Positions 51,809-61,522 of a stretch of DNA of 64,000 nucleotides are shown here, in pieces. Each line of letters begins with the position of its first letter. Position 1 is the first letter of the stretch. Below the pieces are notes generated by a model. It saw nothing but the letters and a program-made list of their open reading frames with translations. It was not told the DNA's origin and searched no databases. The translations under genes and the position numbers were made by a program. Source of the DNA: Alloactinosynnema sp. L-07 (GTDB lineage: Bacteria > Actinomycetota > Actinomycetes > Mycobacteriales > Pseudonocardiaceae); contig NZ_LN850107.1 of the NCBI RefSeq assembly GCF_900070365.1, forward strand, positions 2,108,001 to 2,172,000. Direction: 5' to 3'.

Positions 51809-52213
51809 ATGGCGATCGACCCGGCCCACCTGCCCATCCTCGGCGATCCCCGTCCGACGCCCGCGCCCACCCCGGTGCGCGTGGCCTGCGGACTGTTCGT
51901 CACCCAGGTCGCGCTGTCGGTGCTGCACCTGACCGTCAGCTGGGCGAACACCGGTGTCGATCTGTCCCTCTACTTCGTTCCGCTCGCCCTCACCCTGTGG
52001 TTCGCGGTGTGCGTGACCGATGGCCGCGACTGGGCGCGCACCGGGGCCGTCGTCGTGTCGGGTCTGTCCGCGCTGCTGTCGGTGGGGCTGATCAGCGGCC
52101 CGTTCGACGTCGTCGTGGTCCTGCCGATGCTGACCGCGGTCGGGTTCGGCGCCCACCTGGTCTATCGGGCGGACGTGCGCGAGTTCTTCGAGCAGGCGGA
52201 CGAGCGGGTCTGA
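51809..52213 (+). CDS. Four-helix membrane protein
   Basis: ATG 51809 with GGAGG five bases upstream gives 134 residues with four predicted transmembrane helices (CGLFVTQVALSVLHLTVS, LSLYFVPLALTLWFAVCVTD, TGAVVVSGLSALLSVGLISG, VVVVLPMLTAVGFGAHLVYR). No family recognised. Divergent from the lipoprotein operon. Confidence 0.7.
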   Translation: MAIDPAHLPILGDPRPTPAPTPVRVACGLFVTQVALSVLHLTVSWANTGVDLSLYFVPLALTLWFAVCVTDGRDWARTGAVVVSGLSALLSVGLISGPFDVVVVLPMLTAVGFGAHLVYRADVREFFEQADERV

Positions 52214-53095
52214 TCACTCGCCGATGGTCAGGATGCCCTCGGGCAGCTGTGGCATGTCGACGCCGAGCCAGATCGTGCGCCAGTCGGGCACCTCGAAGAA
52301 CCGGCGCAACTCGGCGAAGCCGCTGAGCCAGCCCATCCACGAGCCGTAGGGCGGGTGTTCGGGGTCGAAGCCGGTCTGGGTGAAGGTGAGCCGGGTCTTG
52401 CCCTCGGTGCCTTCCAGCTCCCAGGTGGCTACCTCGGTGCCCGGCCAGGCCAATGCCAGCGAGCGGCCTTCGTCGAAGTCGACGATCTTCGCGGCTTCCG
52501 CGTCGTTGTCGAATCCGCCCATGGCGAATCGGCCCCCGACGTATGGCTCGATCTCGATCCTCGCACCGAACCAGCGGGAGAAGGTGGGCGGGTCGACGAG
52601 CGCGTGGAAGACACGCGCGGGCTCGGCGTCGATGGTGAACACGGCGCGCATCTCCGGGTCGGTGAAGTCGCACAGGGCGGTGAGGTCGCGGTCGTCGAGG
52701 TGATCGACCAGGTTGGCCACCGCCATCGCCCAGAACGTCTGCAGCGCCGACCGCGCGTCCTGTTCGAGCTTCATCTCGTCCCAGGTCGGCATGTCCGACT
52801 GGGTGAGTGTGAGGACGGTGGTGTCGGCGGTCTCGGCTTCGAGCGCGATGTCGACGGTGGTCTCGACGTCGTCGAGTGTCCAGGTGAAGCGCAGGCTGGT
52901 GTCGTCGACGTGCAGCAGGCGCTGGGCGGGGCGGTCGCCGCCGGGGGTGTGGCGGCCCCAGAAGGTGTAGGTGTCGGGCAGGGATACCTCGGCGTGCTCG
53001 GCGAACCAGGCGGTCAGCTCGTCGGCGTCGGTCAGGGCGCGGTGGACACGGTCGACCGGGGCTGGGACCCGCACGCGCAGCGTCATGTCAGTCAT
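52214..53095 (-). CDS. Tandem SRPBCC/AHSA1-domain protein
   Basis: ATG 53095 overlaps the end of the ArsR-type gene by eight bases. The 293-residue product has two AHSA1-type domains: residues about 1-140 (VRVPAPVDRVHRALTDADEL, TAWFAEHAEV) and about 150-290 (FTIDAEPARVFHALVDPPTF, SRWFGARIEIEPYVGGRFAM). These helix-grip folds bind hydrophobic ligands or assist chaperones. Pairing with an ArsR-type regulator is common and suggests a stress or signal response. Confidence 0.85.
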   Translation of the reverse strand: MTDMTLRVRVPAPVDRVHRALTDADELTAWFAEHAEVSLPDTYTFWGRHTPGGDRPAQRLLHVDDTSLRFTWTLDDVETTVDIALEAETADTTVLTLTQSDMPTWDEMKLEQDARSALQTFWAMAVANLVDHLDDRDLTALCDFTDPEMRAVFTIDAEPARVFHALVDPPTFSRWFGARIEIEPYVGGRFAMGGFDNDAEAAKIVDFDEGRSLALAWPGTEVATWELEGTEGKTRLTFTQTGFDPEHPPYGSWMGWLSGFAELRRFFEVPDWRTIWLGVDMPQLPEGILTIGE

Positions 53096-53639
53096 CGGGT
53101 TCTCCTTTCGGGTAGCAGGCGACGGCCAGGTTGAACGCGTCGCCCTCGGTGCCGCCGTAGCGGGCGAACAGGTCTTGCAGCGTGGTGCGCAGGTCGTCGA
53201 GGAACTCCTGGCGGCGTTCCGGCTCGACCCGGATGGACCCGGAGACACCCACGGAGGGCAGGTCCGGGGCCGTGCGGTCGAGCGCGGCGATATCGGCCTG
53301 GACTTCCTCCATGAGGTCGAGCAGGTAGCCCAGGCCGCGTTCGCCCCGGCTCGCGCCGACCCGGCCGACCAGCCGGGGCGAGAGCCAGTAGGAGCGGGCC
53401 GTGGCCTGGTAGACGCCTTCGTGGATGCCGCGCACCTTGCGCTCGGCGATGAGGGTGACCAGACCGGCGTCGACCAGGCGTTTCACGTGGTAGTAGACGC
53501 GTTGCGGTGTCTGGTCGAGCCGCGCGGCGACCTCGGTGCACGAGCGGGGTTCGGCCAGCTGCCGCAGGATCTCGACGCGCTGCGGTTTGAGCAGGGTCTC
53601 GGCCTGCTCGATCTGATCGAGGTACAGGACTTCTCTCAT
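53088..53639 (-). CDS. ArsR-family winged-helix regulator
   Basis: The 183-residue protein starts MREVLYLDQIEQAETLLKPQ and has a winged helix (EILRQLAEPRSCTEVAARLD, TPQRVYYHVKRLVDAGLVTL, IAERKVRGIHEGVYQATA), then a helical C-terminal region. No metal-site cysteines are seen. It probably regulates its own operon with the AHSA1 gene downstream, since an AT-rich promoter lies directly upstream. Confidence 0.85.
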   Translation of the reverse strand: MREVLYLDQIEQAETLLKPQRVEILRQLAEPRSCTEVAARLDQTPQRVYYHVKRLVDAGLVTLIAERKVRGIHEGVYQATARSYWLSPRLVGRVGASRGERGLGYLLDLMEEVQADIAALDRTAPDLPSVGVSGSIRVEPERRQEFLDDLRTTLQDLFARYGGTEGDAFNLAVACYPKGEPDD

Positions 53640-53645
53640 GGCAAA

Positions 53646-53677
53646 ATCAGTCTTGACGTAAAAATCTGTTTTGTCAA
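53646..53677 (-). promoter_or_regulatory. Promoter of the ArsR/AHSA1 operon
   Basis: On the minus strand TTGACA (53672-53677) is followed after 17 bp by AAGACT. The spacer and flank contain the near-repeats CAGATTTTT and CTGATTTTG, which may be ArsR half-sites. The -10 is weak. Confidence 0.45.
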
Positions 53678-53708
53678 TGAGGCGTGTTGAATCCGCGGAT
53701 GGACGGGG

Positions 53709-56387
53709 TTAGGCCAAACGGGCGCGGAGTTTGCCGAGGGCGCACACCGCTCGCCACACGATGACGCCGACCGCGACGGTGATCGCCACGACCACCCAGA
53801 GCGGCAGCAGCGGGCGCAGCTGCATGAACACGATGTAGTGCGTCAAATAGATGTAGAGGGACGCGCCCGCGACCAGCCCCGCGACCCGGACCACGGCCCC
53901 TGGGACGCGGACCGTCGGGACGAACAGCACCAGGAGCACGCCCGCGATGACGATGGCGTCGCGGACCGGGTCGTCGAACCATCCGGGGATCAGCACCAGC
54001 GCCATGGCCGCGGCGGCGGCGCGCTGGGGGAGCGTGGTCGCGCGCTGCACCAGCCAGCCGAGGACGAACAGCCACAGGACGCCGTGGATGCTCATGTCGC
54101 GGGCCGAGTACCCGGACGACATGGGCACGTGCACCGCTGACATCCGCGCGATGAGGGTGATCGCGAGGACACCGGCGGCCAGCGCGAACCCGTGCTCCAC
54201 CGCGGCGCGGCGTACCCCGGGGATCAGGAACAGCAGAGCCAGCGCGGCCAGGATCTGCACGAGGACTTCGACGTACCAGTACGAGATGGTGCCGTGTTGG
54301 ATGAAGTTGTTGACCAGCAAGGCGTTCGTCACGGCCACGTTGTCCGACACCGCCGCGCGCCAGGTGAGGAAGATCGCCGACGGGACCGCGATCCGCGCCG
54401 CCGCCTTCGCGATCCGGCTCGCCATTCGCTCAGGGGCCACCGGGGCGAGGGCGAACCGGGCGAAGCTCCAGCCCGCGATCACGAGCAGCAGGTGGGCGCC
54501 GCCCCAGACCTGGGTGAGGCCGACGTGGGTGGACACGATCAGGGTGATGGCCAGGGCCCGCAGGAGGATGTTGGTCTCCAGCGAGCGCAGCCTGCCGCGC
54601 TTGGGGCCTGCCCGTTCGAGCTCGGCGACTGGAATGGTGTGCCAGGCGGCGGGGACTTCGCCGAGGAGTCGTTCGAGGTCGATGGACGCGCGTACGTAGG
54701 TGAGCGAGTCGCCGCCGAGGCTGACGAAGGTCGCGTCGTCGGGGATGTCGCCGACGTTGAGCGCGCGCTGGAAGATCTGCCGAACAGACCCGGCCGAGGA
54801 CCCGCGCGAGAACAGGGAACCTGACGACGACGCGGACCCGCGCGGGGACACCGAAGTTGGCGACGACGCGGACCCGTCCACGATCCGTGTCTCGGAACGC
54901 CCGCCCTGACCCGGAAACCCGAACCGCCGCGGAACCCGCGCCCCGAACCTCAGCGCACGCAGCCCCCACCCATCCCCGGGGGGACGGCCCTTGGCCAGTC
55001 TATCCGGCCCGGCCGACGGATGATCTTGGTTTGGGGGTGCCTGTGGACAACTCTGGATACCCGCGTAGTCGACTTTGCCGGTGGCCAGGCGGGGGAACTC
55101 GGCGTACTCGCGGACCCGGACGTGGTCGACGGGCAGGCCGACGCGGGTGGCGACCAGCGTGGCCGCCGCGTGGGTGTCCTGGCCGTTGACCATGGCAAGG
55201 GTGATCGCGGTGTCGTCGCCCGCGGCGGCGGCGGTGAAGCCCGCGCGGGTCAGGTGGCGCTCGATCTCGTCGAGGTCGACGCGCAGGCCGAACAGTTTCA
55301 CGAAGCGGCTCTTGCGGCCGATGACCTCGTAGAGGCCGTCCGCCGCCCGGCGGGCCAGGTCGCCGGTGGGCAGGTCGCCCAGGGTGGCGCCCAAAGCCAA
55401 GTCCGCGGGCCCGCGGGCGTAGCCGAGCATGACGTTGGGGCCGCGGTAGACGAGTTCGCCGTCCGGGTGGATCTCGAAGGAGCCGCCGGGGATGGGGATG
55501 CCGACGGCCTCCGGGCGGGTGACGGCCAACTCGGCGGGCAGGTAGGCCATGCGGGCGGTGGCCTCGGTCTGGCCGTACATCACGAAGAACCGCCACCCGC
55601 CCGCCGACGCCAGCCCGGCGTAGCGGCGGACCTGGGTCGGAGCGAGCCGCCCGCCCGCCTGGGTGACATAACGCAGGGCAGGCAGGTCCCGGTCGGCGAA
55701 GCCCGCGCGGTCGAGCAGGTCGAACGTGTACGGCACCCCGTGCAGGCTGGTCCCGCCGTGGCCCTGGAACATCGACCAGAATTCCGGGTCGACCACCGAC
55801 AGGTCGCTGAGCAGCACCGCCGCGCCGCGGGAAAGGTTGCTGTTGAGGACCGACAGGCCGTAGCAGTAGTGCAGCGGCAGGGTCAGCGCCGCGCGGTCGG
55901 TGTCGCGGATGTCGAGGTACTCGGCGATCGAGGTGGCGTTGGACTGCAGGTTCGACGCCGAGAGGCGCACCAGCTTCGGCGAACCCGTGCTCCCCGACGT
56001 CGACAGCAGCAACGCCAGGTCCGAGTGCAACTCGTGGGCGGTGCCCGCCCGCCGCTCCCGAAGCTCGCCGCCGAGTTGGACGACGTCAGGGTCGTATGCG
56101 TCGACCAGAGTGTCGAGCTGCTTCCCGTCGGGGGAGGTCAGCAAGACGGGATGGCCGCCGCGCAGGGCGGCCAGGTAGGTGACCACGCTGTCGAGGTCGT
56201 TGCCCGCCGCGACCAGCACAAGCCGCCGGGTTGATCCCAGCACCTCGCCCACCGACGCCACGCGGGAAGCCAACGCGCGATAGGTCAGCGAGCCGGAGGG
56301 GGTGACGACCGCGATCCGGTCACCGAAGTCGGCCAACGAGTGGACGAACGGCACGCCGAGGCGTTCAGGCGCGCTGACTGTCTCCAC
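53709..56387 (-). CDS. Adenylation/carrier/acyltransferase fusion protein
   Basis: The 892-residue protein joins three parts. Residues 1-445 are an AMP-binding adenylation domain (STSGSTGSPK at 129-138, YGQTEATARM, TGDLARR, and the C-terminal lysine in LATGKVDY, Lys438). A Ser/Gly-rich linker is followed by a carrier domain with the phosphopantetheine serine in LGGDSLTYV (Ser561). From about 600 the protein is a multi-helix acyltransferase-3 membrane domain (for example YWYVEVLVQILAALALLFLI, SLYIYLTHYIVFM). The enzyme likely activates an acid, loads it on its own carrier and transfers it to an acceptor at the membrane. An iron box lies just upstream. Confidence 0.88.
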   Translation of the reverse strand: METVSAPERLGVPFVHSLADFGDRIAVVTPSGSLTYRALASRVASVGEVLGSTRRLVLVAAGNDLDSVVTYLAALRGGHPVLLTSPDGKQLDTLVDAYDPDVVQLGGELRERRAGTAHELHSDLALLLSTSGSTGSPKLVRLSASNLQSNATSIAEYLDIRDTDRAALTLPLHYCYGLSVLNSNLSRGAAVLLSDLSVVDPEFWSMFQGHGGTSLHGVPYTFDLLDRAGFADRDLPALRYVTQAGGRLAPTQVRRYAGLASAGGWRFFVMYGQTEATARMAYLPAELAVTRPEAVGIPIPGGSFEIHPDGELVYRGPNVMLGYARGPADLALGATLGDLPTGDLARRAADGLYEVIGRKSRFVKLFGLRVDLDEIERHLTRAGFTAAAAGDDTAITLAMVNGQDTHAAATLVATRVGLPVDHVRVREYAEFPRLATGKVDYAGIQSCPQAPPNQDHPSAGPDRLAKGRPPGDGWGLRALRFGARVPRRFGFPGQGGRSETRIVDGSASSPTSVSPRGSASSSGSLFSRGSSAGSVRQIFQRALNVGDIPDDATFVSLGGDSLTYVRASIDLERLLGEVPAAWHTIPVAELERAGPKRGRLRSLETNILLRALAITLIVSTHVGLTQVWGGAHLLLVIAGWSFARFALAPVAPERMASRIAKAAARIAVPSAIFLTWRAAVSDNVAVTNALLVNNFIQHGTISYWYVEVLVQILAALALLFLIPGVRRAAVEHGFALAAGVLAITLIARMSAVHVPMSSGYSARDMSIHGVLWLFVLGWLVQRATTLPQRAAAAAMALVLIPGWFDDPVRDAIVIAGVLLVLFVPTVRVPGAVVRVAGLVAGASLYIYLTHYIVFMQLRPLLPLWVVVAITVAVGVIVWRAVCALGKLRARLA

Positions 56388-56422
56388 TGGTCATCCTTGG
56401 CTTCGAGCGGTCCCCAGCCAAG

Positions 56423-56441
56423 TGAGCATAGGCTAACCAAC
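56423..56441 (-). promoter_or_regulatory. Iron box (IdeR/DmdR1-type) upstream of the fusion gene
   Basis: On the minus strand the 19-bp site matches 14 positions of the consensus TTAGGTTAGSCTAACCTAA, with the core GGTTAGCCTA intact. It lies 35-53 bp before the start at 56387, where it would overlap the promoter. Confidence 0.55.
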
Positions 56442-56472
56442 CTTGCAGGTCACCCGTCATCCGGGTCACAGA

Positions 56473-57450
56473 TCATCCGAGCCTGCGCTCCGGATAACCG
56501 AGCTCGACATCGCTGACGTCATCGAGCGCCGCACGGATCGCGGGCGGCAGCTCCAGCTCCTCGGCCACCAGCGACCCGAGCAGTTGCGCGGTGTCACGCG
56601 CGCCCACGATCGGCGCCACCACCCCCGGCCGGTCGCGCACCCACGCCAGCGCCACGGCCAGCGGCGAGGTGCCCAACCCGTCGGCCGCGGTGACCACCGC
56701 CTGCACGATCCGCGACGCCCGGTCCGTCCGGTGGTGGTCGACATACGGCGCGAACGCGGCCGACGCGCCGCGCGAGTCCGCCGGGGTGCTGTTGCGGTAC
56801 TTGCCCGTCAAAACCCCGCGGCCCAGCGGCGCCCACGGCAAGATGCCCAGGCCGTGATGGTCGGCGGCCGCGACCACCTCACGCTCGATGCCGCGCTCCA
56901 GCAGCGAGTACTCGACCTGGGTGCTGACCAGCGGCGCCGCACCCGCCGTCGCCGACTGGCGGCTCGCTGCGGTGGCGGTCTGCCAGCCGGTGTAGTTCGA
57001 GATGCCCGCGTAGCGGACCTTCCCGCTGCGCACCGCGGCGTCCACCGCGCACAGCGTCTCCTCCAGCGGCACCGACGGATCCCACGCGTGCAGCTGCCAC
57101 AGGTCGACATGGTCGGTGTCAAGCCGGATCAGCGACTGCTCCAGCGCGCTCAGCAGCGCACCCCGCGACGCGCCGCCGCCGAACGGCCCATCGGTGCGGC
57201 GGGCGACCGCCTTGGTGGCCAACACCACGCTTTCGCGCGGCATCACGTCATCGAGCAAGGTGCCCAGGACACGTTCGGACTCGCCGTCGCAGTAGACGTC
57301 GGCGGTGTCGACCAAGGTGCCGCCGACGTCGACGAACGCGGTCAGCTGGCTGGCGGCCTCATCCGGCTCGGTGTCCCCGCCCCAGGTCATCGTCCCTAGC
57401 GCCATCCGGGACACCCGCAGCCCACTGCGCCCGACCTGTCGTTGCTCCAC
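56473..57450 (-). CDS. Aldo/keto reductase
   Basis: The 325-residue protein has the AKR active-site residues Asp48, Tyr53, Lys80 and His121 in the contexts LVDTADVY, LATK and LWQLHAWD, and the GKVRYAGISNYTGWQTATAA and GARDTAQLLGSL motifs that bind NADPH. It reduces or oxidises small carbonyl compounds with NADP(H). It precedes the fusion gene in the same direction, separated by 85 bp that contain the iron box. Confidence 0.92.
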   Translation of the reverse strand: MEQRQVGRSGLRVSRMALGTMTWGGDTEPDEAASQLTAFVDVGGTLVDTADVYCDGESERVLGTLLDDVMPRESVVLATKAVARRTDGPFGGGASRGALLSALEQSLIRLDTDHVDLWQLHAWDPSVPLEETLCAVDAAVRSGKVRYAGISNYTGWQTATAASRQSATAGAAPLVSTQVEYSLLERGIEREVVAAADHHGLGILPWAPLGRGVLTGKYRNSTPADSRGASAAFAPYVDHHRTDRASRIVQAVVTAADGLGTSPLAVALAWVRDRPGVVAPIVGARDTAQLLGSLVAEELELPPAIRAALDDVSDVELGYPERRLG

Positions 57451-57604
57451 TGGCCCGCCTCCCCGGAATTCTTACGGTGGGTCACCGTGGTCATACAACC
57501 ATGCGTCGTCCTGCTACCCGGGTCGACTGCCATCACGGTCCCCTTAGGTCGCTGTTCGCGGAGTTCCCCTGGCCCAAATGGCTACTGGCAAGTAATGTCG
57601 CGGC

Positions 57605-58654
57605 GTGCGACTTGGACTGAACATGGGTTACTGGGGTGCGGGCAACGACTCGGCGAATCTCGAACTGGCCAAGGAGGCCGACCGGCTCGGCTACTCGGTG
57701 GCCTGGGTCGCCGAGGCCTACGGCAGCGACGCGCCGACCGTGCTGGCCTGGGTCGCCGCCCAGACCGAACGCATCGACGTCGGCAGCGCGATCCTGCAGA
57801 TCCCGGCGCGGCGCCCGACCATGACCGCGATGACCGCGGCCACCCTCGACACTCTCTCCGGCGGCCGGTTCCGCCTTGGCCTGGGCGTGTCCGGGCCACA
57901 GGTCTCCGAGGGCTGGTACGGCGTCAAGTTCGACAAGCCGCTGGCCCGCACCCGCGAGTACGTCGACATCGTGCGCATGGCCTTGCGCCGCGAGCGTGTC
58001 AGCTATGCGGGCAAGCACTTCCTGCAGCCGATCCCGGACGGCCCCGGCAAGCCGCTCAAGCTCACCGTGCACCCCGTGCGCGAGGAGATCCCGATCTACC
58101 TGGCCTCCATCGGCCCGAAGAACCTGGAGCTGACCGGCGAGATCGCCGACGGCTGGCTGGCCATCTTCTTCTCGCCCGAACACGGCAAGGAGTCCCTGGA
58201 GATCATCGCCAACGGCCGGGCCAAGGCGGGCAAGACCCTCGAGGGCTTCGACGTCGTGCCGACCACCCCGATCGTCGTCGGCGACGACTGGCAGCAGGCC
58301 GCCGAGACCGTGCGCCCCTACGCCGCGCTCTACGTCGGCGGTATGGGCAGCCGCGAGCAGAACTTCTACAACCAGCTCGCCTGCCGCATGGGCTACGAGA
58401 AGGAGGCGGCCGAGTGCCAGGACCTCTACCTCGCCAAGGACTACGCGGGCGCCGCGGCCAAGGTGCCGCTGGGCTTCATCGACGACACCACGCTGCTGGG
58501 ACCCAAGGAGCGCATCGCCGAGAAGATGCAGGCCCTGGCCGCGGCGGGGGTCACCACACTGACCGTTTCACCGATCCTGCAAGATCTGGAGCAAGCCAAG
58601 GCGGCGCTGCGCACCGCCGTCGATGCTCTGGATCTCGCGGGAGTCGGTAGTTGA
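57605..58654 (+). CDS. LLM-class F420-dependent oxidoreductase
   Basis: GTG 57605, leaderless: a TAATGT lies six bases upstream. The 349-residue protein is a luciferase-like monooxygenase fold: [99 protein letters not shown]. The pattern matches F420-dependent members found in actinobacteria. Substrate unknown. Its stop overlaps the start of uppP, so they are co-translated. Confidence 0.9.
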   Translation: MRLGLNMGYWGAGNDSANLELAKEADRLGYSVAWVAEAYGSDAPTVLAWVAAQTERIDVGSAILQIPARRPTMTAMTAATLDTLSGGRFRLGLGVSGPQVSEGWYGVKFDKPLARTREYVDIVRMALRRERVSYAGKHFLQPIPDGPGKPLKLTVHPVREEIPIYLASIGPKNLELTGEIADGWLAIFFSPEHGKESLEIIANGRAKAGKTLEGFDVVPTTPIVVGDDWQQAAETVRPYAALYVGGMGSREQNFYNQLACRMGYEKEAAECQDLYLAKDYAGAAAKVPLGFIDDTTLLGPKERIAEKMQALAAAGVTTLTVSPILQDLEQAKAALRTAVDALDLAGVGS

Positions 58655-59478
58655 CCTGGTTTCAAGCCCTAGTCCTCGGCATCGTCCAAGGTCTGACCGA
58701 GTTCCTCCCGATCTCCTCGTCGGCCCACATCCGCATCGTCTCCGAACTCTGGTTCGGCGGCGACGCGGGCGCGTCGTTCACCGCGGTCATCCAGCTCGGC
58801 ACCGAGGCCGCGGTGATCATCTACTTCGCCAAGGACATCTGGCGGCTGCTCACCGCCTGGTTCCGCGGCCTGTTCCAGCCCGACACGCGTCATGACCCCG
58901 ACTACAAGCTCGCCTGGTACGTGATCATCGGCTCGATCCCGATCAGCGTGCTCGGCGTGATCTTCAAAGACGAGATCCGCAGCGGCCTGCGCAACCTGTG
59001 GATCACCGCGATCGTGCTCATGGTGTTCGCGGTGTTCCTCGCCGTGGCCGACGAGACCGCCAAACTCGAGCGGAACACGCTGACCATGAAGGACAGCGTG
59101 CTGATGGGCCTGGCCCAGGCGATGGCGCTGATCCCCGGCGTCTCCCGCTCCGGCGGCACCCTGACCGCGGGCCTGTTCCTGGGCCTCAACCGTGAGTCCG
59201 CCGCGCGCTATTCGTTCCTGCTCGCCATCCCCGCGGTCTTCGGCGCGGGCATCTTCTCCATCCCCGACGTCCTCGACCGCAGCGGACCCGGCCTCCAGGC
59301 CACCATCCCACAGACGATCGTGGCCACCGCCGTGTCCTTCGTCGTCGGCTACGCGTGCGTGGCCTGGCTGCTGAAGTACGTCTCCAAGCACAGCTACATG
59401 GTCTTCGTCTGGTACCGCATCGCCATCGGCGCCGTCCTCTGCGGCCTGCTCGCGACGGGCGTCGTCGACCCCATCTAG
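58651..59478 (+). CDS. uppP: Undecaprenyl-diphosphatase
   Basis: TTG 58651 overlaps the stop of the preceding gene. The 275-residue integral membrane protein has the BacA/UppP motifs [19 protein letters not shown] and [20 protein letters not shown], and multiple transmembrane helices. It dephosphorylates undecaprenyl diphosphate to recycle the cell-wall lipid carrier and gives bacitracin resistance. Confidence 0.95.
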   Translation: MTWFQALVLGIVQGLTEFLPISSSAHIRIVSELWFGGDAGASFTAVIQLGTEAAVIIYFAKDIWRLLTAWFRGLFQPDTRHDPDYKLAWYVIIGSIPISVLGVIFKDEIRSGLRNLWITAIVLMVFAVFLAVADETAKLERNTLTMKDSVLMGLAQAMALIPGVSRSGGTLTAGLFLGLNRESAARYSFLLAIPAVFGAGIFSIPDVLDRSGPGLQATIPQTIVATAVSFVVGYACVAWLLKYVSKHSYMVFVWYRIAIGAVLCGLLATGVVDPI

Positions 59479-59487
59479 GCTCGGGTC

Positions 59488-60192
59488 GTGGCCACAGTCG
59501 TTCTGCTCCGACACGCCCGCTCCACCGCCAACGGCTCCGGCGTCCTCGCCGGCCGCGCCGAGGGGGTGCACCTCGACGACACCGGCCGCACCCAGGCCGA
59601 CGGCCTCGTCGCGCGCCTGGCCGACGTGCCACTGGCCGCGATCGTGTCCTCCCCGCTGACCCGCTGCGCCGAGACCGTCGCCCCGCTGGCCGCCGCGCGC
59701 GGGCTGGTCCCGGTCACCGAGGACGCGGTCGCCGAGGTCGACTACGGGACCTGGACCAACCGCGCGATCAAGGACCTGGTCGGCGAGCCGCTGTGGAAGG
59801 TCGTGCAGCAGCACCCGTCGGCCGCGGTGTTCCCCGGCGGCGAAGGGCTCGCCGCCGTGCAGGCCAGGGCGGTCGCCGCGGTCCGCGCGCACGACGCCAA
59901 GATCACCGCCGAGCACGGCGACCACGCGGTCTGGCTGCTGTGCAGCCACGGCGACGTGATCAAGGCCATCCTCGCCGACGCGCTGGCCCAGCACCTGGAC
60001 TCGTTCCAGCGGATCATGGTCGACCCGTCGTCGGTGTCGGTGGTCCGCTACACCGAGACCAGGCCGTTCGTACTGCGGATGAACGACTGTGGCAGTGCGC
60101 TTTCGGGTGTCGTCCCACCGGAACCCAACGCTCGACCTGAGGTCGAGGTGGCCGCCGAGGACGCCGTGGTGGGTGGCTCGACCGGGCGTTGA
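59488..60192 (+). CDS. Histidine phosphatase family protein (phosphoglycerate mutase-like)
   Basis: GTG 59488, nine bases after uppP. The 234-residue protein has the RH(A) active-site motif LLRHARSTANG (Arg8, His9), SSPLTRCAETVAPLA, DYGTWTNR and the second histidine in LLCSHGDVIKAIL. It belongs to the actinobacterial MSMEG_4193-like branch. It hydrolyses phosphate monoesters; substrate not known. Confidence 0.9.
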   Translation: MATVVLLRHARSTANGSGVLAGRAEGVHLDDTGRTQADGLVARLADVPLAAIVSSPLTRCAETVAPLAAARGLVPVTEDAVAEVDYGTWTNRAIKDLVGEPLWKVVQQHPSAAVFPGGEGLAAVQARAVAAVRAHDAKITAEHGDHAVWLLCSHGDVIKAILADALAQHLDSFQRIMVDPSSVSVVRYTETRPFVLRMNDCGSALSGVVPPEPNARPEVEVAAEDAVVGGSTGR

Positions 60193-60296
60193 GGGTTGGG
60201 GAAGACCCCACCGTGTCACGTAATGCGGAATCGGACGATGTTCCTATCATCTACGTGGGATAGTGCGGCCTTCTGATCCATCGATGAGGAGCTCGA

Positions 60297-60959
60297 ATGA
60301 CACAGGACTGGGGTCAGGGCCAAGGCCAGGGTGGCTACGGCCAGGACCCGCAGCAGGGTGGTTATCCGCAGGCCCCCGGTTACCCGCAGCAAGGGGGCTA
60401 CCCCCAGCAGGGCGGCTTCCCGCAGGCGCCGGGCTATCAGCAGCAGCCGGGCGGATACCCGCAGGCCCCCGGGTATCCGCAGGCGGGCGGCCTGCCGATG
60501 GCGCCCGCCGAGTACGGCGGCGGCGGGCCGATCCCTCGTCCCGGCACGGCCACCTCGGCCGCGGTGCTGGCCTTCGTCCAGGGCGGCATCACCACGATCA
60601 CCACGATCCTCGTGCTGGCCGGGGCCGCCAACTCCGCCAACACCGACGCGGGCCGGTCCTGGGCGCTCGGTCTGGCCCAGACCGTCGGAATCATCTTGCT
60701 GATCATGGGCGGCGTGCAGCTGATCCAGGGCAAGAGCCGCAACCTGCTGGTCGCGGGCAACGTCCTGGAGATCCTCATCTCGCTGGCGTACGCGGTCCTG
60801 TTCGGCCTGATCGAGTCCCAGGGCTTCGATTTCGTCGAAGGCGCCAAGGCCACGCTCATCGTCATCGCGCTGCTGTTCGCGGTGATGCCGGTGATCAGCC
60901 TGATCCAGGCGCAGGGCGGCGCCACGACGCAGTTCCTGCAGTCGCGCCGCGCGCGCTGA
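60297..60959 (+). CDS. Membrane protein with Gly/Tyr/Pro/Gln-rich N-terminus (first of a tandem pair)
   Basis: ATG 60297 with GAGGAG upstream. The 220-residue product begins with a low-complexity head of repeated GGYPQ/APGYPQ units (residues 1-75) and then has four transmembrane helices (TSAAVLAFVQGGITTITTIL, ALGLAQTVGIILLIMGGVQL, VLEILISLAYAVLFGLIESQ, LIVIALLFAVMPVISLIQ). Function unknown. Its TGA overlaps the ATG of the next, paralogous gene. Confidence 0.8.
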   Translation: MTQDWGQGQGQGGYGQDPQQGGYPQAPGYPQQGGYPQQGGFPQAPGYQQQPGGYPQAPGYPQAGGLPMAPAEYGGGGPIPRPGTATSAAVLAFVQGGITTITTILVLAGAANSANTDAGRSWALGLAQTVGIILLIMGGVQLIQGKSRNLLVAGNVLEILISLAYAVLFGLIESQGFDFVEGAKATLIVIALLFAVMPVISLIQAQGGATTQFLQSRRAR

Positions 60960-61522
60960 TGACCCAGGGATGGGGGCAGGGCGGCCCGCACGAGGGCTTC
61001 CCTGCCTATCAGCAACCTGGCTATCCACAGCAGCCGTACCAGCAGTTCAGCGGGCTGCCCATGGCGCCCGCCGAACCCGGTCAGGTCCGGGTGCCGCGGC
61101 CCGGGGTGGTGATGTCGGCGGCTGTCCTGGCGTTCGTCCAGGCCGGTCTGACCGCCATCTCCACACTGGGCGTCGTCGGGATCGCCGTCGACCTGCGCGA
61201 CGGCGCCTTCCCGGTTGTCGGCGGACTGGCCGCGGCTCAGCTGGTGGGTCTCCTGCTGCTGATCTTCGGTGGCGTGATGGCGCTGCAGGGCAAGGACCGC
61301 GTCGCGCTGACGGTGGGCAACGTCCTGCAGCTTGGTCTGTGCCTGACGTACCTGATCTTGATCAACGCGATCCCGAACGTCGACCCGGAGGACCCGGAAG
61401 GTGCCCGGGTGGCCGTCACCTTGTTCGCGGTGTTCTTCGCGGTCCTGCCGACGATCAGCCTCGTCCAAACCTGGGTGTCCAGTGTGGGCGGATGGATGGG
61501 TGCCCAGCGCGGACGCTACTGA
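60959..61522 (+). CDS. Membrane protein, paralogue of the preceding gene
   Basis: ATG 60959 overlaps the previous stop. The 187-residue product has a shorter Pro/Gln/Tyr-rich head (QQPGYPQQPYQQFSGLPMAP) and four transmembrane helices (MSAAVLAFVQAGLTAISTLG, GLAAAQLVGLLLLIFGGVMA, VLQLGLCLTYLILINAIPNV, VTLFAVFFAVLPTISLVQTW) aligned with those of its neighbour. Tandem duplication is evident. It ends convergently with the GH92 gene. Confidence 0.8.
   Translation: MTQGWGQGGPHEGFPAYQQPGYPQQPYQQFSGLPMAPAEPGQVRVPRPGVVMSAAVLAFVQAGLTAISTLGVVGIAVDLRDGAFPVVGGLAAAQLVGLLLLIFGGVMALQGKDRVALTVGNVLQLGLCLTYLILINAIPNVDPEDPEGARVAVTLFAVFFAVLPTISLVQTWVSSVGGWMGAQRGRY

Noticed and set aside
55020..56234. A 400-codon plus-strand frame inside the fusion gene
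   Set aside because: It mirrors the adenylation domain on the other strand and has no recognisable domain.
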